A stretch of DNA of 64,000 bases from Saccharothrix luteola (GTDB lineage: Bacteria > Actinomycetota > Actinomycetes > Mycobacteriales > Pseudonocardiaceae): assembly GCF_020859565.1 (NCBI RefSeq), contig NZ_JAJHUO010000006.1:62001-126000 (forward strand), in the 5' to 3' direction. The notes below the pieces were generated by a model. That model was not told where the DNA came from. It made no database searches and saw nothing but the letters and a program-made list of their open reading frames with translations. Positions 15,705-24,580 of this stretch are shown here, one piece after another. Within the stretch, counting starts at the first letter, position 1. Every line of letters starts with the position of its first letter. A program made the position numbers and the translations under genes.

Positions 15705-18511
15705 CGATCTTGAAGGAACCGGACTTCGGCACACCGGCCGTGACGTCCTCGACCTCGGTGACGGTGGAGGTCGACGGCATCCCGGTGACCGTGCCCGCCG
15801 GCACGTCGGTCATGCGCGCCGCCGCGACCAGCGGCATCGACATCCCCAAGCTGTGCGCGACGGACAGCCTGGAGGCGTTCGGGTCGTGCCGGCTGTGCCT
15901 GGTGGAGATCGACGGGAGGCGCGGCACGCCCGCGTCGTGCACCACGCCGGTCGCCGACGGGATGAAGGTGCGCACCCAGACGCCGAAGCTGGCGAAGCTG
16001 CGGCAGGGCGTGATGGAGCTGTACATCTCCGACCACCCGTTGGACTGCCTGACCTGCTCGGCCAACGGCGACTGCGAGTTGCAGGACATGACGGGCGCGG
16101 TCGGGTTGCGGCAGGTGCGGTACGGGTACGAAGGCGAGAACCACCTGTCGGCGGCGAAGGACACCAGCAACCCGTACTTCGACTTCGAGCCGTCCAAGTG
16201 CATCTCGTGCTCGCGGTGCGTGCGGGCGTGCGGCGAGGTGCAGGGCACGTTCGCGCTGACCATCGAGGGTCGGGGGTTCGAGTCGCAGGTGTCCGCGGGC
16301 GGCGTGCCGTTCATGGAGTCGGAGTGCGTGTCGTGCGGCGCGTGCGTGCAGGCGTGCCCGACGGCGACGTTGCAGGAGAAGTCCGTGGTACAGCTGGGCA
16401 TGCCCAGCCGGACGGTGCTGACCACGTGCGCGTACTGCGGTGTCGGGTGCTCGTTCAAGGCCGAGCTGCGCGGTGACGAGCTGGTGCGGATGGTGCCGTA
16501 CAAGGACGGTGGCGCGAACGAGGGCCACTCGTGCGTGAAGGGTCGGTTCGCGTTCGGCTACGCCACGCACCCGGACCGGGTGACGTCGCCGATGGTGCGG
16601 GAGAAGATCACCGATCCGTGGCGCGAGGTGTCGTGGGAGGAGGCGATCGGCTACACCGCGTCGCGGATGCGGGAGATCCAGGCCTCGCACGGGGTCGGCG
16701 CGATCGGCGGCATCACGTCGTCGCGGTGCACCAACGAAGAGGTGTACGTGGTGCAGAAGCTCGTGCGGGCGGCGTTCGGGAACAACAACGTCGACACGTG
16801 CGCGCGGGTGTGCCACTCCCCCACCGGCTACGGGCTGAAGCAGACGTTCGGCGAGTCCGCGGGCACCCAGGACTTCCGGTCGGTGGCGGCGGCGGACGTG
16901 ATCGTGGTGATCGGCGCCAACCCGACCGACGGGCACCCGGTGTTCGCGTCGCGGATGAAGCGGCGGCTGCGGGAGGGCGCGAAGCTCGTCGTGATCGACC
17001 CGCGCCGGATCGACCTGGTGCGCTCGCCGCACGTCCAGGCGACCCACCACCTGCAGTTGCAGCCCGGCACGAACGTGGCCGTGGTGAACGCGTTCGCGCA
17101 CGTCGTCGTGACCGAGGGGCTGGTGGACGCCGACTTCGTGGCGTCGCGGTGCGAGGGGTACGAGGAGTGGGCGGAGTTCATCGCGCGGCCGGAGAACAGC
17201 CCGGAGGTGGTCGAGTCGATCACGGGGGTGCCGGCCGCGGAGATCCGTGCGGCGGCCCGGCTGTACGCGACGGGCGGGAACGCCGCGATCTACTACGGGC
17301 TGGGCGTGACCGAGCACAGCCAGGGGTCCACGATGGTGATGGGCATGGCGAACCTGGCGATGGCCACCGGCAACGTCGGCCGGGACGGTGTCGGCGTGAA
17401 CCCGTTGCGCGGGCAGAACAACGTGCAGGGGTCGTGCGACATGGGGTCGTTCCCGCACGAGCTGCCGGGCTACCGGCACGTGTCGGACGACGCGGTGCGG
17501 ACGGTGTTCGAGCGGGTGTGGGGGCGCAGCATCCTGCCGACGCCCGGCCTGCGCATCCCGAACATGTTCGACTCGGCGATCGCGGGCACGTTCCGCGGGC
17601 TGTTCGTGCAGGGTGAGGACATCGCGCAGTCCGACCCGAACCTCGCGCACGTGACGGCGGCGCTGAGCGCGATGGACCTCGTCGTGGTGCAAGACCTGTT
17701 CCTGAACGAGACGTCGAAGTTCGCGCACGTGTTCCTGCCCGGCACGTCGTTCCTGGAGAAGGACGGCACGTTCACCAACGCCGAGCGGCGGATCAATCGG
17801 GTGCGACCGGTGATGGCGCCGAAGACCGGCAAGCACGAGTGGCAGATCGTGTGCGAGCTGGCGGCGGCGCTGGGCTACGACATGCCCTACACGCACCCGC
17901 GCGAGATCATGGACGAGATCGCGGCGCTGACGCCGACGTTCGCGGGGGTGTCCTTCGCCGCGCTCGACCGGCTGGGCAGCATCCAGTGGCCGTGCGACGA
18001 GGACGCGCCGGCCGGCACGCCGACCATGCACGTGGACTCGTTCACCCGCGGCAAGGGCAGGTTCGTGCCGACGTCGTTCGTGCCGACGAGCGAGCGCACG
18101 ACCCGCAAGTTCCCGTTGATCCTGACCACGGGGCGGATCCTGAGCCAGTACAACGTGGGCGCGCAGACCAGGCGGACGGCGAACATCGCCTGGCACCCGG
18201 AGGACGTGCTGGAGATCCACCCGCACGACGCCGAGGTGCGCGGGATCGGCGACGGCGACTCGGTCACGCTCGCGAGCCGGGTCGGGGCGACGTCGCTGCA
18301 CGCGGTCATCTCCGACCGCATGCCGGTCGGTGTCGTGTACACGACGTTCCACCACCCCGTGACCGGGGCGAACGTGGTGACCACGGAGAACTCCGACTGG
18401 GCGACCAACTGCCCGGAGTACAAGGTCACCGCGGTCCAGGTGGCCCTGCGCGCCGAGGGCGCGGAGGCGGCGGCGGTCCCGGGCACGCGTGAGCGCGCGG
18501 TGGTCGACTGA
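15701..18511 (+). CDS. fdsA: Formate dehydrogenase alpha subunit, Mo/W-bis-MGD catalytic subunit, cysteine-containing
   Basis: The product has 936 residues. GTG 15701 overlaps the fdsB stop and follows AAGGAGGG. Cluster-binding motifs come in order: an N-terminal [2Fe-2S] domain (LCATDSLEAFGSCRLCLVE), a His-Cys3 site (HPLDCLTCSANGDC), and a pair of [4Fe-4S] motifs (CISCSRCVRAC and CVSCGACVQAC). The molybdopterin domain opens with CAYCGVGC. The metal ligand is Cys371 in CARVCHSP (codon TGC at 16811), where E. coli FdhF has selenocysteine. The chain ends with the MGD-binding TTENSDWATNCPEYK region. It oxidises formate to CO2 in the cytoplasm and feeds NADH through FdsB/FdsG. Length and layout match FdsA-type enzymes. 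Confidence 0.94.
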   Translation: MTILKEPDFGTPAVTSSTSVTVEVDGIPVTVPAGTSVMRAAATSGIDIPKLCATDSLEAFGSCRLCLVEIDGRRGTPASCTTPVADGMKVRTQTPKLAKLRQGVMELYISDHPLDCLTCSANGDCELQDMTGAVGLRQVRYGYEGENHLSAAKDTSNPYFDFEPSKCISCSRCVRACGEVQGTFALTIEGRGFESQVSAGGVPFMESECVSCGACVQACPTATLQEKSVVQLGMPSRTVLTTCAYCGVGCSFKAELRGDELVRMVPYKDGGANEGHSCVKGRFAFGYATHPDRVTSPMVREKITDPWREVSWEEAIGYTASRMREIQASHGVGAIGGITSSRCTNEEVYVVQKLVRAAFGNNNVDTCARVCHSPTGYGLKQTFGESAGTQDFRSVAAADVIVVIGANPTDGHPVFASRMKRRLREGAKLVVIDPRRIDLVRSPHVQATHHLQLQPGTNVAVVNAFAHVVVTEGLVDADFVASRCEGYEEWAEFIARPENSPEVVESITGVPAAEIRAAARLYATGGNAAIYYGLGVTEHSQGSTMVMGMANLAMATGNVGRDGVGVNPLRGQNNVQGSCDMGSFPHELPGYRHVSDDAVRTVFERVWGRSILPTPGLRIPNMFDSAIAGTFRGLFVQGEDIAQSDPNLAHVTAALSAMDLVVVQDLFLNETSKFAHVFLPGTSFLEKDGTFTNAERRINRVRPVMAPKTGKHEWQIVCELAAALGYDMPYTHPREIMDEIAALTPTFAGVSFAALDRLGSIQWPCDEDAPAGTPTMHVDSFTRGKGRFVPTSFVPTSERTTRKFPLILTTGRILSQYNVGAQTRRTANIAWHPEDVLEIHPHDAEVRGIGDGDSVTLASRVGATSLHAVISDRMPVGVVYTTFHHPVTGANVVTTENSDWATNCPEYKVTAVQVALRAEGAEAAAVPGTRERAVVD

Positions 18512-18528
18512 CTTCCACAGGAGCACCC

Positions 18529-18744
18529 ATGAGCGGCACGATCCCACCGACGGTCCGCCTGGCGAACGAGATCGCCCGCCAGTTCCACCACCAACCACCG
18601 GCGACCGCCGCGACCGCCGTCGCCGGCCACATCGAGCGCTTCTGGGACCCCCGGATGCGCACCGACCTGCAACACCACGTCGTCACGTCCCCGGAGTCGC
18701 TCGACCCGGTGGCGTTGGCGGCGGCCAGGCTGGTCGGCTCCTGA
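18529..18744 (+). CDS. fdsD: NAD-dependent formate dehydrogenase delta subunit
   Basis: The 71-residue product starts at an ATG with AGGAG 5 nt upstream, 17 nt after fdsA. The pattern VRLANEIARQF followed by VAGHIERFWDPRMRTDLQHH is that of FdsD, a small subunit found only with soluble NAD-linked formate dehydrogenases and needed for their activity. It is the last gene of the operon, with a terminator directly behind it. Confidence 0.9.
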   Translation: MSGTIPPTVRLANEIARQFHHQPPATAATAVAGHIERFWDPRMRTDLQHHVVTSPESLDPVALAAARLVGS

Positions 18745-18751
18745 GTCCTGC

Positions 18752-18788
18752 CGGGGTGGCCCGCGTCCGCCGGACGCCGGTCACCCCG
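18752..18788. terminator. Bidirectional stem-loop between fdsD and the STAND gene
   Basis: The 17-nt arms CGGGGTGGCCCGCGTCC and GGACGCCGGTCACCCCG pair at 15 of 17 positions around a 3-nt loop. It lies 8 nt after the fdsD stop and overlaps the stop of the convergent gene. No T-run follows, as is usual in actinobacteria. Confidence 0.7.
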
Positions 18789-21513
18789 ACAGCGCGGCCA
18801 ACCCGTCGCGGACCGCGGCCACGAACGGGTGCTCCTCGTCCAGCGTGCGGACCGCGAGCGCCAGCACCGCCCGCAGTTCGAGCTCGGCCTCGCCCCAGCG
18901 CCGCTGCTCGGACAGGGCCGCGGCCAGGTGGTAGCGGCTGGACAGGGTGTTGACGTGCGCGGCGCCGTGCACCCGCGCCGACAGCCCCGACACCGCGCGG
19001 AACTCGGCCTCCGCCTCCGCGTGCCGTCCCTGTCGGTGCAGCAGCGTGCCGAGGCACAGGCGGCTGTCCAGCGTGTCCGGGTGCCGTGCGCCGAGCGCCC
19101 GCGTCAACCCGACGATCACCACGCGGTGGTGGTCCTCCGCCCCGGCCAGGTCGCCGCGTTGCTCGCTGAGGTGGCCCAGCTGGTGCCGGACGCTTAGGAC
19201 CAGGTGGTGGTCGGGGCCGAGTGCGCCCTCGCGGGCCACCAGGACGGCCCGGAACTCGGCCTCCGCGTCGTCGAACCGCTCCTGCTTGCGCAGGATGCGG
19301 GCCCGGCAGTGCCGCGTCTTCAGCGTGTTCGGGTGCGTGGCGCCCAACAGTCGGACCTGCGCCTCGACCACCTGCCGGTGCTCGGCCTCCGCGGCCGGGA
19401 GGCTGCCCTTCTCCTCGAGCAGGTGGCCGAAGTCGTGCCGGAGCGCCAACGTCTGCGGATGCTCGTCGCCGAGCACCCGCACGAACTCGTCCAGCGCACC
19501 GCGGTGCTCGACCTCGGCCTCCTCGAACCGCAGTCGTGAGCGCAGCAGGCCGGAGAGGAACCACCGGGCGTTCAGCGGGCTCTCGGGGGCCGAACACGCC
19601 CTCCGCAGCTCCGCTTCCGCCTCGTCCACCCGGCCGAGCTGTTGGAGGACGCGGGCGTGGCAGACCCGGACGATCTGGGTGTACACGTCCTCGTCACCCC
19701 GGTGCGCGACGCTGGCCGCCAACACCTCCCGGTGCTCGTCCGCCGCCTGGGTCAGCCGGCCCCTGTCCCACAGCAGGTGTCCGAACCTGTGCTTCGCTTC
19801 GAGCGTGTCCAGCGCCGTGGGCCCGAGCACCCGGCCGCGTTCGGCCACCACGTCGTCGAGTTCGGCTTCCGCTTCCTCCGACCGGCCGAGCTCGTGCAGG
19901 ATCTCGGCCAGGCAGGCGCGGATGTCGAGGATGCGCGATGCGTCCGCGGCCGTCCTCTCGAGGTCGTGCCGCAGGGCACGGTGCTCGGTCTCGGCGAGGG
20001 CCAGGTCGCCCTGGCTCCGCCGAAGGTCCGCCCGGGAGTGCCGGACCGCGAGCGTGCTCTCGCTGTCGGGTCCCGTCACCCGCAGGCACGCGGCCAGTGA
20101 CCGGTCGTAGAGCGCCTCCGACACCGCGTAGAGGCCGACCGCCCTGGTGTACTCCGCGCCGTGGTACAGCACGGTCGCCGTCGCTTCTTCGAGCTCGGGG
20201 TCGTCGATCTCGCCGAGGACGTCCAAGTGCGGCACCACCGACCGCCATCGCGGCCAGGCCTCCGGGTCCCGTCCCCAGTGCTCCTTGGTGGCGTCGCGCA
20301 GCAGGCGGGCGACCAGGTCCGCGTAGGCCTGCCGGTTCTGCTCGAAGTCCGGTTGGTGGCGGTTGGCGTCGCGGATCACCGGGTGGACGACGACGCTCGA
20401 TTCGACCACGTCCAGCAGGCCGACGTCCTGGAGCGCCCTGAGCAGCAAGGACAACTGGTGCGCCGTGAGGCCGCGCAGGAGTTCCGAGGCGGCCATGACG
20501 GCGGCGTCGAGGGCGAACGTCGGGACAGGCGCCTCGGCGAAGGTCGAGATCAGGCGCAGGAGTTGCCGGGTCTGCGGTTGGCCGCGCTCGGCCAGCAGGT
20601 CCATAGACATCTCCCACGTGCGGCTCAAGGACTCCCTCGGGGAAGCGGACTCGCCCTCGGTCAGCTCGGTGAACCTCTCGTCCCAGCGCTCCAGGTAGGC
20701 CATGAACGTGGTCGGCGGCTCCAGGCCCGGCAGGGCCGGCGCGTCCTGGGCCACGGCCAGGTAGCGGCCGGCCAGGCGCAGGGCCAGCGGGAGGCCGCCC
20801 AGGCGTCGGGCCAGGGCCGCGGCGTCCCGGCGATCGCCCGCGTCGACCAGGTCGAGCAGCACTTGCGCGCCGTCGTCGGGGTCGAGTTGGCGCACCTGGT
20901 GGACCCGTGCGGCGGTCGGCCAGCCGGTGCCGGTGCGACTGGTGACCAGGATCGAGCCGGTCGGCTTCGGCGTCCTCAGCCAGCCGTTGCCGTCGGCCAC
21001 GCGGTGGTTCGTCGCCGCCAGGACGTCCGGGTCGTCGGCGTTGTCGAAGACCAACGCCCACGGTTCGGACTGGTGGTCGAGGTTGCGCCACAGCAGCTCG
21101 ATCGCCGAGCCGCCCCGACCCGCCCACGCCTCCCGCACCTCGTGCGAGTCGGCGCCGGCCTGCAACGCCACCTCCGCCAAGCCCGCCAGCAGGCTGTCCC
21201 GCGACGACGCGTCCACCCACCACACCCTCGGCAGGGTCCGGGCCACGTCGAGGGCGACGGTGGTCTTGCCGAAGCCGCCGCCCGCGGCCAGGACGGCGAT
21301 CGAGCCGCCCACGTCGTCGGTCAGCGCGGCGACCAGCTCGGACCTGCCGCGCACCTTGTGGGTGAGCCGGCCCAACGGCGGCGCCACCGACGTGCCCGGG
21401 GTGATCGGTGTCGGGCGGTCGCCGTAGTAGTGGTTGGTCGTGTGGTTGATGTCGCGCAAGGCCTGTTCGACGGTGCCACCGAACGTCGCCTCCGCCCGCT
21501 GGATGCCTGCCAC
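18781..21513 (-). CDS. STAND-family ATPase: NB-ARC domain plus tetratricopeptide repeats
   Basis: The product has 910 residues from GTG 21513; the ribosome site is weak. After a 45-residue N-terminus comes an NB-ARC-type NTPase: Walker A GGGFGKTT at 78-85, Walker B ALVFDNADD at 153-161, a sensor ILVTSRTG and the GGLPLALRLAG motif near 238. A winged-helix-like part (about 300-400) follows. The C-terminal half is a long series of about 42-residue TPRs of kinesin-light-chain type, recognisable by repeated GxxHPxTLxxRxxLGxLL patterns. Such proteins are ligand-triggered ATP switches, used as regulators or in defence. No effector domain is visible in the short N-terminus. It lies 50 nt behind the ABC permease on the same strand; a functional link is uncertain. 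Confidence 0.85.
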   Translation of the reverse strand: MAGIQRAEATFGGTVEQALRDINHTTNHYYGDRPTPITPGTSVAPPLGRLTHKVRGRSELVAALTDDVGGSIAVLAAGGGFGKTTVALDVARTLPRVWWVDASSRDSLLAGLAEVALQAGADSHEVREAWAGRGGSAIELLWRNLDHQSEPWALVFDNADDPDVLAATNHRVADGNGWLRTPKPTGSILVTSRTGTGWPTAARVHQVRQLDPDDGAQVLLDLVDAGDRRDAAALARRLGGLPLALRLAGRYLAVAQDAPALPGLEPPTTFMAYLERWDERFTELTEGESASPRESLSRTWEMSMDLLAERGQPQTRQLLRLISTFAEAPVPTFALDAAVMAASELLRGLTAHQLSLLLRALQDVGLLDVVESSVVVHPVIRDANRHQPDFEQNRQAYADLVARLLRDATKEHWGRDPEAWPRWRSVVPHLDVLGEIDDPELEEATATVLYHGAEYTRAVGLYAVSEALYDRSLAACLRVTGPDSESTLAVRHSRADLRRSQGDLALAETEHRALRHDLERTAADASRILDIRACLAEILHELGRSEEAEAELDDVVAERGRVLGPTALDTLEAKHRFGHLLWDRGRLTQAADEHREVLAASVAHRGDEDVYTQIVRVCHARVLQQLGRVDEAEAELRRACSAPESPLNARWFLSGLLRSRLRFEEAEVEHRGALDEFVRVLGDEHPQTLALRHDFGHLLEEKGSLPAAEAEHRQVVEAQVRLLGATHPNTLKTRHCRARILRKQERFDDAEAEFRAVLVAREGALGPDHHLVLSVRHQLGHLSEQRGDLAGAEDHHRVVIVGLTRALGARHPDTLDSRLCLGTLLHRQGRHAEAEAEFRAVSGLSARVHGAAHVNTLSSRYHLAAALSEQRRWGEAELELRAVLALAVRTLDEEHPFVAAVRDGLAALSG

Positions 21514-21563
21514 GGTCGAGCTATATCACCCCCTTCGGTGAGCGGCGCCCGCTTTGTGCGGAG

Positions 21564-22757
21564 TCACGGGGTCGCCAGGGCCTCCGTCGGTGACAGGCGG
21601 CCGGCCCTGACCGCCGGGTAGAGGCCAGCGAGGGCGCCGATGACGGCGGTGGCGGCGATCCCGCCCAGCGTTGCCCAGGCAGGCACCAGGGACGGCCACC
21701 CCTGGTAACTGGCGTAAGCCGTGGTGACCAAGACGCCCAAGACCGCGCCCGCCGCGCCGCCCAGCGCGGAGAGGAGGAGCGATTCGGTCAGGAACTGGGT
21801 GCGGATCTGGGACCTGGTGGCGCCCAGCGATCTTCGGAGGCCTATCTCGGCCCGGCGTTCGAGGACCGAGATGACCATGGTGTTGGCCACGCCGACGCCG
21901 CCGACCAGCAGGGCCACCGCGCCCAGGCCCAGGAGCAGGGCGTTGAGGGTCTCGTCGGTGGCCTGCTTGGCCGCCAGGGCGTCCGAGGGTCTGGACACCT
22001 CCACTTCGTCCGGGTGCTCGGGGTTGGCGGTGGCGGCCAGGTTCGCTTGGACGCTGTGCACGGCGTCCTCCCTGGTCCTGGCGTAGACCGTGGTCGGGTA
22101 GCCGTCGAAGCCCAGGTGTTCCCGGGCTGCCGGCCAGCCGATCAGGGCGGCGGTGTCGAGTTCGGGCGCGAGGGGTGTCGGGTGCAGGACGCCCACCACG
22201 GTGAACCACTCGCCGCCCAAGTGGACGGGTTCGTTCGGGGCGGCGACGCCCAGGCGTTCGGCGGCCTTGGGGCCCAGGACGACGGCCGGGTAGTCGGCGG
22301 TGGCGTCGTTGAGGAAGACGCCTTTGGCGACCGTCGCGCCGACGGTGTCCAGGAGATCGGTCCTCGTGGCGAGGACGGCGATGCCGCCGGATTGGGTCTC
22401 GGGGATGTGGTCGTTGCGGTAGACGTGGGCGTCCACCACCTTTCCCGTCGCGGTGGTGGAGGTGACCGCCTCCATCCGGCCGATCATGCCCACCGACTCG
22501 GTCGGCAGGTGGGTCTGCTCGCCGAACAGGGTCTGGCCCGGGCCGACGGTCAGCAGGTTGGTGCCGAGCGCGGCGAGGCGGCGGTTGAGGTCTTCGCGGC
22601 TGGAGGTCGAGATGCCGACCACCGAGATCATCGCCGCGATGCCGATCGCGATGCCCAACGCCGACAGCACCACCCGGGCGGGCCTGGCGCGCAGGCCCGC
22701 GCCGCCCACCCGCAGCACGTCGGCCGGTGAGAGGCGGACCGGTCGCAGGTCAGGCAT
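21564..22757 (-). CDS. MacB-type ABC transporter permease (FtsX-like)
   Basis: The 397-residue product begins with a membrane segment within the first 50 residues (ALGIAIGIAAMISVVGI), then has a large extracytoplasmic MacB_PCD domain, and ends with three transmembrane helices in the FtsX domain (for example LLLGLGAVALLVGGVGVAN, followed by SVLERRAEIGLRRSLGAT). This is the permease of a mechanotransmission exporter that works with the adaptor and ATPase upstream. Its ATG overlaps the ATPase stop by 8 nt. Confidence 0.9.
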   Translation of the reverse strand: MPDLRPVRLSPADVLRVGGAGLRARPARVVLSALGIAIGIAAMISVVGISTSSREDLNRRLAALGTNLLTVGPGQTLFGEQTHLPTESVGMIGRMEAVTSTTATGKVVDAHVYRNDHIPETQSGGIAVLATRTDLLDTVGATVAKGVFLNDATADYPAVVLGPKAAERLGVAAPNEPVHLGGEWFTVVGVLHPTPLAPELDTAALIGWPAAREHLGFDGYPTTVYARTREDAVHSVQANLAATANPEHPDEVEVSRPSDALAAKQATDETLNALLLGLGAVALLVGGVGVANTMVISVLERRAEIGLRRSLGATRSQIRTQFLTESLLLSALGGAAGAVLGVLVTTAYASYQGWPSLVPAWATLGGIAATAVIGALAGLYPAVRAGRLSPTEALATP

Positions 22758-23415
22758 CGCGCACCACCCGACCGTCGCGCACGTCCACCCGTCGCGGGAG
22801 GGTCGCGGCGACTTCCTGGTCGTGCGTGATGACGAGGACGGTCGTGCCCGCGTCGTTGAGGGAGCGCAGCAGCCCCAGGACGGCCTCGCCGGACGTCGAG
22901 TCGAGGTTCCCGGTGGGTTCGTCGGCGAGCAGGAGCGCGGGCCGCCCGACCACGGCGCGGGCGATCGCCACGCGTTGCCGCTCGCCGCCGGACAGCTCGT
23001 GCGGGCGGTGGGTGAGCCGGTGGCCGAGACCGACCGCCTCCAGTACCTCTGCGGCGCGCCGACGGCGTTGCCTCAGGCCGACGCCCGCGTACAGCAGGCC
23101 GTCGGCGACGTTGTCCACTGTGGACACGCCGATGGCCAGGTGGAACTGTTGGAACACGAACCCGATCACGCTCGCCCGCAGCGCGGACAGGGCGCGGTCC
23201 GACAGCTCGCGGACGGCGTGCCCGTCGATGCGCACCTCGCCGTGCGTCGGCCGGTCGAGGGTGCCGATGAGGTTGAGCATCGTCGACTTGCCGGACCCGG
23301 ACGGGCCGACGATGCCCACCAACTCGCCGCGCTCGACGGTGAGCGACACGTCCCGCAAGGCGACCACCCCCTGGTACTCGCGACCGACACCGCGCAACCG
23401 CACGACCGGGGTCAT
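22750..23415 (-). CDS. ABC transporter ATP-binding protein (MacB/LolD type)
   Basis: The 221-residue product has Walker A GPSGSGKS near 38-45, Q-loop FVFQQFHL, signature LSGGERQRVAIARA, Walker B LLLADEPTGNLDS and the H-loop VITHDQEVA. A length near 220 and the FQQFHL form are typical of the LolD/MacB exporters. ATG 23415 overlaps the adaptor stop (ATGA), so adaptor, ATPase and permease are translated as one unit. Confidence 0.93.
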   Translation of the reverse strand: MTPVVRLRGVGREYQGVVALRDVSLTVERGELVGIVGPSGSGKSTMLNLIGTLDRPTHGEVRIDGHAVRELSDRALSALRASVIGFVFQQFHLAIGVSTVDNVADGLLYAGVGLRQRRRRAAEVLEAVGLGHRLTHRPHELSGGERQRVAIARAVVGRPALLLADEPTGNLDSTSGEAVLGLLRSLNDAGTTVLVITHDQEVAATLPRRVDVRDGRVVRDA

Positions 23416-24467
23416 CGCGGCACCCCCACTTCGACGCCCTCGGCGATGCCGTCGCCGGCGACCTCGACCTGGCCGGCGGCGAACAGGCCCGTCTCCACCG
23501 GCACGTGCCGCGTCGCGCCGTTCTCGACCACCTGCACGCCGTACTTGCCCTCGCCGAGGGACACCAGGGCTCCTACCGGCACCGCCAGCACGCCCTCCTT
23601 GCGCTCGGAGACGAGCAGGACGTCCACCGGCGCCGAGTCGAGGCGACCCAGCGCGCCCTGGTCGGCGATTGAGACCACGACGTCGACCGTGGTGGTCGGG
23701 GTCGAGCCCGCCTGGGCGGGGCTGCTGGTGGCGACGGTGCCGACCGACTTGACGGTGCCCTCGACCGACTTGCCGTCCGGCAGGCCGACGGTCGCCGCCA
23801 CGCCCTCGGCCACCAGGTGCTGCTTGCCGACGTCGAGCGGCACGACCACGACCCGGGTGGTGCCGGTGTGGGTGAGGACCGGACCGGTCGCGCGGCTGCC
23901 CGGCTGGGCTTTCAGCTCGGCCACCCGCACGTCGCCGCCGGTGACCACGACGTCCGTCGGCTGGACCGTCCCCGTCTCCGGCACGCCCAGCGCCTGCTGC
24001 CACGCGCGGACCGCCGTCGCGGTGCCGGCGGTGTAGGACTCGTCCACCGTGAACCCTCCGTAGCCGAGTGCCAGCAGGTTCTCCTCCAATTGGCGGACAT
24101 CGCCGCCGACCGCGCCGGGGGCCAGCGACCGGTACGCCGGGGTGGCGCCGAACAGGAGCGGGACGGGCCGGTCGTCCACCTCGTACAGCGCTTGGCCACG
24201 TCCGATGACGGTGCCGGGCTCGGGCAGCCAGGTGACGGTGCCCTGCGCGCCGACTGGCACGGGCGTGGCCGTGCCGTGGGTCAACGTGCCGGTCACCCGT
24301 TCGGTACGGGTCAACGTCGTCGCCGACACCTTCGCCGTGGCCGGTGGCAGGTTCGCCGCACTCACGGACACGGGTTCCGCACCACCGAGGCCAACTGCCG
24401 CAACACCGCCTGCCCCCAACACCACCAACGCGCCGGCTCCCCACGCCAGCCGCGCACGCCTGCTCAT
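23412..24467 (-). CDS. Efflux periplasmic-adaptor-like protein with peptidoglycan-binding domain
   Basis: The 351-residue product is read from ATG 24467 with GGAG 8 nt upstream. One N-terminal signal anchor (LAWGAGALVVLGAGGVAAVG) is followed by an HlyD/biotinyl-lipoyl-like region. A PG_binding_1 segment is near 130-185 (VRQLEENLLALGYGGFTVDE, then AVRAWQQALG), and a beta-rich C-terminal region follows. This is the layout of adaptors that accompany MacB-type exporters in Gram-positives. Its ATG overlaps the stop of the short reading frame at 24464-24580. Confidence 0.85.
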   Translation of the reverse strand: MSRRARLAWGAGALVVLGAGGVAAVGLGGAEPVSVSAANLPPATAKVSATTLTRTERVTGTLTHGTATPVPVGAQGTVTWLPEPGTVIGRGQALYEVDDRPVPLLFGATPAYRSLAPGAVGGDVRQLEENLLALGYGGFTVDESYTAGTATAVRAWQQALGVPETGTVQPTDVVVTGGDVRVAELKAQPGSRATGPVLTHTGTTRVVVVPLDVGKQHLVAEGVAATVGLPDGKSVEGTVKSVGTVATSSPAQAGSTPTTTVDVVVSIADQGALGRLDSAPVDVLLVSERKEGVLAVPVGALVSLGEGKYGVQVVENGATRHVPVETGLFAAGQVEVAGDGIAEGVEVGVPR

Positions 24468-24580
24468 CGGCCCAACTCCGTCGGCTCGGTCCGGCGCAGG
24501 TCCCAGGCCGGCCGGAACGCCCGGTTGTCGCGGTCGCACTGGTCGAGCTCTCCCTCGTTCGGTTCCCTGCGGCTCACCAC
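24464..24580 (-). pseudogene. Short residual reading frame derived from the CMRDNGVD lipoprotein, coupled to the adaptor gene
   Basis: The frame encodes 38 residues from GTG 24580, with GGGAGG 7 nt upstream, and ends in DRDNRAFRPAW and then EPTELGR. This lines up with the C-terminus of the intact lipoprotein at 25618 (DRDSPAFRSAL and DELPELGR); the DNA around the stop, TCATCGGCCCA on the plus strand, is the same at both places. Its TGA overlaps the adaptor ATG. It may survive only as a translated leader that delivers ribosomes to the adaptor gene. Confidence 0.5.

Noticed and set aside
16811..16813. Selenocysteine in formate dehydrogenase
   Set aside because: The codon at the metal-ligand position is TGC (Cys), not TGA; no SECIS element is needed.
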